Origin: Tetragonia tetragonoides | Taxonomy: Eukaryota > Streptophyta > Magnoliopsida > Caryophyllales > Aizoaceae | NCBI GenBank assembly: GCA_038025085.1 | Contig: CM076147.1 | Location: forward strand, 2,423,001 to 2,487,000 | DNA: 64,000 bases | Direction: 5' to 3' | Shown: one piece after another, positions 59,392 through 64,000 of the stretch | How positions within the stretch are numbered: position 1 is the stretch's first letter | Layout of the letters: each line of letters starts with the position of its first letter | Translations under genes and position numbers: made by a program | The notes under the pieces: model-generated | What the model saw: the letters and a program-made list of their open reading frames with translations, nothing else | Database searches by the model: none | Told to the model about the DNA's origin: nothing

Positions 59392-60546
59392 CTAAAGCTC
59401 AAGTTTGCTACCACCAGGAACGGTAACAAGGCTTCCATTGCATATGTAAGAATCGCGGAAACATATATTCCCCTGGATCGGTTGAGTTCTCTTTATTCTT
59501 TTCCCTCTATTGATATTGCAACAAAGGAGTTTGGCTACAGGACACTTATCACATTTCACCATGAAAAAGAGTTCACTTCTTGAACCTCTACAGTAAATTA
59601 AATTCAGATAATTCGAATCAGAAAAATTCACTACCAACTTCATCCAGAAATCTCTGACACCATACTCTTTCATTATCCATACATCGGCCCCATTGATATA
59701 GGTGCTAGGTGAATGTGTTAGCGTCCTTTCAACCAGTAAACATAAACACCCATCGATAGCCCCAATACCTTCTATGAGAACATTCTCAACATTAATATCT
59801 CCACCAGGCAATGGCACATCATCAACCCATTGCTCTTTCCTAAGATCAAAACAATGAATACTACAAAAGTCGTCCTCGCTCAAACACAGCTGCCAGTGGA
59901 GTAAATAGTTGTCAATAAGGGTACCACAATCATGGTGGCCACGTATTAACACATTAGAATTTGTGAACTCTACCTGTCGCCAGGAATCAGCCTTACAGCT
60001 ATAAATCCCCACTTCCCTACGAGTAATTATTTCATCATCACCATCACAATGGTATATGATTCTTACAACTTTGTAATCATCCGACACCGAATCAAACCCA
60101 AAACCATAATTCTCATATTCGGTCCATTCGCTGGCTATTGGAATTTGTTTGTAGGATCCAGTTAATGGATTCAGCAAGGTCATAACGGATAGTACTTTAA
60201 GATAGCTATATAAAGTTGCACCAATACAAAATAAGCCATTGCAAGACCCAATAACAAAGTCAGCATCTAAATGAGGATGTGAGTAGGGTAACTTGAGAGG
60301 GAAGGAAACGGGCGAGTCTATGTCTATGTAGTAGGAATAACAACGAGGGGTGTAGTTGACACCAATTAGAACAAAGACGGGATCTGAATCAGAGGAGAGC
60401 GTGTGGCGGAGATGAACGTCGATGAAATCTGGGCTTGATATAAGACTTCGCCAGTATTTGCAAACGCATTTGAAGCGAAGAAGAGATTTCATTGGTAATA
60501 TGGGTAGTATTTCTGTGATTATTATGTCCATGGGTAGAGTCGCCAT
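59392..60546 (-). CDS. F-box protein with F-box-associated domain, intact
   Basis: A 384-residue protein from MATLPMDIIITE at 60546. An in-frame ATG at 60597 would add 17 residues, but MATLP is conserved in copy B and lies at a suitable distance from the TATA box. The F-box occupies about residues 1-45 (ILPILPMKSLLRFKCVCKYW) and should bind SKP1 within an SCF ubiquitin ligase. The F-box-associated region follows (LLNPLTGSYKQ, FGFDSVSDDYKVVRI, CFDLRKEQWVDDVPLPGG) and would recognise a substrate, which is unknown. There are no frameshifts. Large lineage-specific F-box families are common in plants, so the function cannot be inferred. Convergent with the H3 copy of its unit. Confidence 0.9.
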   Translation of the reverse strand: MATLPMDIIITEILPILPMKSLLRFKCVCKYWRSLISSPDFIDVHLRHTLSSDSDPVFVLIGVNYTPRCYSYYIDIDSPVSFPLKLPYSHPHLDADFVIGSCNGLFCIGATLYSYLKVLSVMTLLNPLTGSYKQIPIASEWTEYENYGFGFDSVSDDYKVVRIIYHCDGDDEIITRREVGIYSCKADSWRQVEFTNSNVLIRGHHDCGTLIDNYLLHWQLCLSEDDFCSIHCFDLRKEQWVDDVPLPGGDINVENVLIEGIGAIDGCLCLLVERTLTHSPSTYINGADVWIMKEYGVRDFWMKLVVNFSDSNYLNLIYCRGSRSELFFMVKCDKCPVAKLLCCNINRGKRIKRTQPIQGNICFRDSYICNGSLVTVPGGSKLEL

Positions 60547-60630
60547 GCATATTGGAGGAATTTTCACAGCTTTCTCTACACAATATATGGTGACCACTAA
60601 CGAGGGTTTCTCGTTGATCCTCCTTACATC

Positions 60631-60638
60631 TTATATAA
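60631..60638 (-). promoter_or_regulatory. TATA box of the F-box gene
   Basis: TTATATAA, palindromic, 85 bases upstream of the preferred ATG. From here the upstream ATG at 60597 would leave almost no leader, which supports 60546 as the start. Confidence 0.5.
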
Positions 60639-60799
60639 GGACTGCATATGATAATGATATGACCTCAAAGGAGTCTAAATGACGTTTTAAACCAATTTTG
60701 ATGTGTTTTAAGCCCGAAGACCAGTATTTTCTTTTTTCTATTTTTTTTGGGGGGGGAGGGGGCTGACTGGCCCCTGTTGTATAGTCGATTAATTATTAA

Positions 60800-61640
60800 G
60801 GGGAGAACAGCTAGCACTTTTCCAACTTGGTTGGCACTAAAGCCACCAAGATGAAATACCGATAGAACAAGCCAACCGGCCTGGCCGAACCCTATTTTCA
60901 TATTAGTTGCGGCCTGCGGGAAAAGGGGGAGGCTCGTGCAGACATAATAATCACAGAAATACAGATAGCCAGATTTTGGGGCCGAGATTTAGATGAAGGT
61001 CAAGGCCAGGCGACCCAGCTTGATGGCCCAATTATTTGTATTTTGATTTTTTCCCCTTACTTTCATGGAGTATCAATTACTTGCAGTAAAATTCTTTTTT
61101 AATATTTTTAAAAATACAATTTTTAGAATCTAACTACACGGTTGCAAAGATCACGAAAAGTTATAGTTTAAAAAAAAAACCTCAAACACATGTTGGAATC
61201 ATAAATTATACCTAAATAAAGAAACAAAAGAATACCGAGAAAACGGCCCGAAGCCCATCTAGGCCAGGAATGGAACTGTTATTTTGGCCGAATACCCAAA
61301 AGTCTGGCGCGATTATCAGTTCTACTAGTGGGTTCAAAACTTGACTGGTTAAGCCATTCTCATGCTCGAACTAAATGAGGCCCGATTATCAGTTCTATAA
61401 GTGGGTTCAAAACTTGACTGGCTAAGCCATTCTCATGCTCGAACTAAATGAGGCAAAAATCAAGGGCTAGAGACAAACCGTTTCCATCCACAAATAAACA
61501 AAGAAAGGAAAATTTTCACATAGGTACTCTGCGATTTGGTGTATTATTTTTTAGGTTATATATGATTGAACTAATCTCACATAGGTGGCACTAAGGTAAG
61601 AATACAATTTCACCTCGGTAGCACTGGATGATGGCAGCCA
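60800..61640. other. Intergenic, with a 73-bp tandem duplication
   Basis: No gene. Bases 61311-61383 and 61384-61456 are two copies of a unit containing GGTTCAAAACTTGACTGG, with a few differences. A triple of TGCACACTTTGGCATAG follows at 61640-61710. Confidence 0.7.
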
Positions 61641-61861
61641 AGTTGCACACTTTGGCATAGTGATCAAGCAGCCATAGTGCACACTTTGGCATAGTGCACA
61701 CTTTGGTAACATTGCAACAATGAGAAATCATGATAGGATTCATGACTTCATAAGTCATAACTAAGGTTTGTGTGTCTAAACAACAATTTGCACTAACCAT
61801 GTACTACGAGCAGCTGATATATAGGTTCACCAAGGAGGAATCCTTATTTTCTTGAAATTAC

Positions 61862-62554
61862 TGTTGGAAAAATGGTTGTTAATGAACTGTAAAAAAACAA
61901 TAGTTACCGGAAGGTTGTGCCGTGGTATGAGGGTCACGGCCTTGAAAGTGAAATTCCGGCACGCCCGGGGTGCAAATCGAAGGTGTAGATCACTCCCCAA
62001 GGTTAACACAACGAGTCCTCAAAGACGTGCACTCGTCGTTGAGAACTTGGAACTCAGAGAATACAATTGCCCAGAAAATAGAGAGAGGAAAATTTTCGGG
62101 GGAGGAAAATTTTTGGATGATTGAAACTGATTTGGACCAAATCAGTTTAAAGAGGCAAGCGAAAACCGTTTTGGAAAACTGAAAAGATTTTGGTAATCAA
62201 ATCGGAGTAAATCAAGCCAAAACGTTTTTGTAACGTTCAGAATTGATTGCGAATCAATTAAAAAGATTCTGATACCAAAACGGATCCAATTTTATAAAAC
62301 AGAAAAGGCCCAAAAAGTTTAAGTCAATTGTAAAATGCCCCCGGCAGCACACGTGTGGCCTAGCCCACTCTCTCCCCAAAAGCCCATTCTTATTAGTTCA
62401 AACATTGAAAAGGACACACCAATATATAAACACAAGTAACTTTCCTTCTCCCACCAATGTGGGACTCTCTTGAACTACAAAAAGAGCTTCAAACAAAGGG
62501 AGAGAGAGAGAAGCAATAGCCATTAAAGGATGGAGCAAAGCTCCATTTCCAACA
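61862..62554. mobile_element. Solo LTR (or TRIM-like insertion)
   Basis: It starts TGTTGGAAAAATGG and ends CCATTTCCAACA, with the 5-bp duplication ATTAC on both sides (61857-61861 and 62555-62559). S1 lacks it. ATATATAAAC near 62421 could be its TATA box. An internal GATTCTGATACCA at about 62266 resembles a minus-strand initiator-Met primer site, but no second LTR copy is evident. Confidence 0.75.
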
Positions 62555-62589
62555 ATTACATATCGACATTCTGCTACATGAAAGATCAT

Positions 62590-63043
62590 TAAGTTTACCA
62601 CTGAATTTTTGTATCCATTTCAAGCCTGAAGTTTGTAAGAGGATTGAGATAACGCAATCTCCAGCATAAAGAGCCCGTCCAACAAAAGGTGCTAGAGCAT
62701 ACCTTGGCACCATTGCTTTATACAGCGTCATACTTCCAAAGTATTGACCCAGTGCCATGCCAACCAACCATTCATACCCCAAAGCTGGCATATCATGAAG
62801 AGGCTTCTGAAGGCTCAGTGAGATGTTCAACAGTAAATGCTTGATCTACCGCCCTACTGGTTTCGAATTGTAATTTGAAGGCTTTGCCGATTTGATGTTT
62901 GGCTTTGTGAACCAGGTAGTGTACAGAAACTGCTTTTGAGACCCAACATGGTTGCAAATCAGTCTAAGTTTTTGCCTGTCCCTCATCCACCTCATTACAG
63001 TTTTCACGTGTGTTTTGCTTGTCAGTTCCTTTAAACCAACTTC
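62590..63043 (-). pseudogene. Decayed terminal exons of an unidentified gene (S2)
   Basis: After the acceptor TTATTCTTTCAG at 63044 the minus strand is open for 64 codons: EVGLKELTSKTHVKTVMRWM, then LRLICNHVGSQKQFLYTTWF, then a stop at about 62849. Further on, in another frame, MPALGYEWLVGMALGQYF and APFVGRALYAGDCVISI appear. The frames do not join without shifts. Conservation with S1 and the basic composition suggest a real former protein, possibly the 3' end of the gene whose upstream exons lie in the H3 units. I do not recognise its family. Confidence 0.4.
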
Positions 63044-64000
63044 CTGAAAGAATAAAAAACATGGATTACATGAATCCATTACAATTGCATAATGCATTCA
63101 GTAAACATGATTACGAATAAACATAATGCAGTAACAAGGAAGCATTTCTCAACCAACAACCATGCCTTTTCATACGATAATACAGCAGACACTTAAACGT
63201 TTTGAGCATGCAGACACAGACTCAAACTATTACGATCACCCCAACAACTCAAGTCTACATCATTACAAGCTAATGACTATGTAAGTATCTACGTGATTGT
63301 AAAACACAGGATCAATATTTGTGGTTATTAGTTCCTAAGCATCTAAATCATGAATTCTCAGCAAGCCTGATCAACTATCTGACAATCATCCAGAAAAGAT
63401 CTTTAACTGATGATTGCAGAATGGATCCTCAATGATGAACTTTTTGGATGTAAGAAATACCCTCAAAGATGGACTTTGGATGTAAGACTTGGGGAACTAA
63501 AGATATATAGATTCCTTAGAAATGGACCTAACTAGGTGAACAAAGATGAAACTCATTATATCATACTGCCTCCAAGGTTATGCTTTCAGTTTCAGAGAAC
63601 ATGTTACAAACTGAAGATATTTCAGAGATTAAATTGAAGTGAAAGTCACAGCACAGAACGAGAAGCCCGTCCATGATAGTTAATGCAGGATTTGGTCAGT
63701 AAACTCAAACGAGCCTCACAGGTTGGATGATTTGATGAGAGAAGCAACTCAAAACAGGATCTTTAAAAGTGCAATATCAATAGTCTTTTATTAGATTTCA
63801 TCAAACGTCATGGATAAATGGTGAACATCTTCAACTCAGCCTCACAGGTCCCTGACGGCCGACTCCCCTATGGCCTCACATTGGCCAGAATATGATGGCA
63901 ATTGAAATTGATGTACTCATCAAACTCATGCCGCACAAGTACACAACCACTTAAAGTTCATCAACACATCATTTGTTCTATATTCCTAATTCCACAAAAC

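Larger units (their letters stand above)
61660..64000. repeat. Exon-bearing segment S2, paralog of 17581-19133
   Basis: It aligns with S1 from GTGATCAAGCAGCCAT to the window end, apart from the solo LTR at 61862-62554. The end of the window cuts the duplication. Confidence 0.65.

Overview
This window is nuclear DNA of a flowering plant, most likely a eudicot. The evidence is AT-rich intergenic sequence, Ty1/copia and Ty3/gypsy LTR retrotransposons primed from initiator tRNA-Met, plant-type L1 and RTE LINEs, several MITEs, plant H3.3-type histone genes and F-box/FBA genes. Short repeats near 13.26-13.5 kb (a GAGACGGTC / CGTCTTAC pair) resemble elements I associate with Caryophyllales, but this is only a hint. 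There is no bacterial operon, CRISPR array or rRNA.

The backbone is a family of diverged, partly tandem duplications. A unit contains, left to right: an L1 relic, an exon relic of an unidentified minus-strand gene, an intronless histone H3 gene on the plus strand, a conserved non-coding block, and either a second exon relic or an F-box gene on the minus strand. Unit A lies at about 3.96-8.24 kb, unit B at 20.29-29.5 kb, and unit C at 43.7-60.8 kb, expanded by insertions. A partial unit lies at 0.8-3.5 kb. A linked exon-bearing segment occurs at 17.58-19.13 kb and again at 61.66-64.0 kb. Of three H3 copies only B (21408-21818) is intact. A has a nonsense codon and C is split by a gypsy element. 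Of two F-box copies only the one at 59392-60546 is intact.

Mobile elements fill most of the rest. 8287-13193: decayed copia-type element with 205-bp LTRs and an interior full of small hairpins. 23975-29045: young copia element with one open 1368-codon gag-pol frame and identical LTRs, inserted in F-box copy B with an abnormal 176-bp flanking duplication. 29576-35069: large non-coding TG...CA element with a 5-bp target duplication. 38913-43550: non-coding inverted-repeat element between two TA microsatellites, carrying many GGTCACTT motifs and two inverted tRNA-like sequences. 44233-48070: gypsy deletion derivative inside H3-C. 48689-53068: non-coding LTR element with several minisatellite arrays. 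54254-58962: nearly intact RTE LINE. 61862-62554: solo LTR. Two MITEs sit in unit A.

Because the units are paralogous, they provide empty sites. This lets insertion boundaries and target duplications be read directly. Genes probably still able to make full-length protein are H3-B, the F-box gene at 59.4-60.5 kb and the copia polyprotein. The RTE open frame is interrupted by a single stop.
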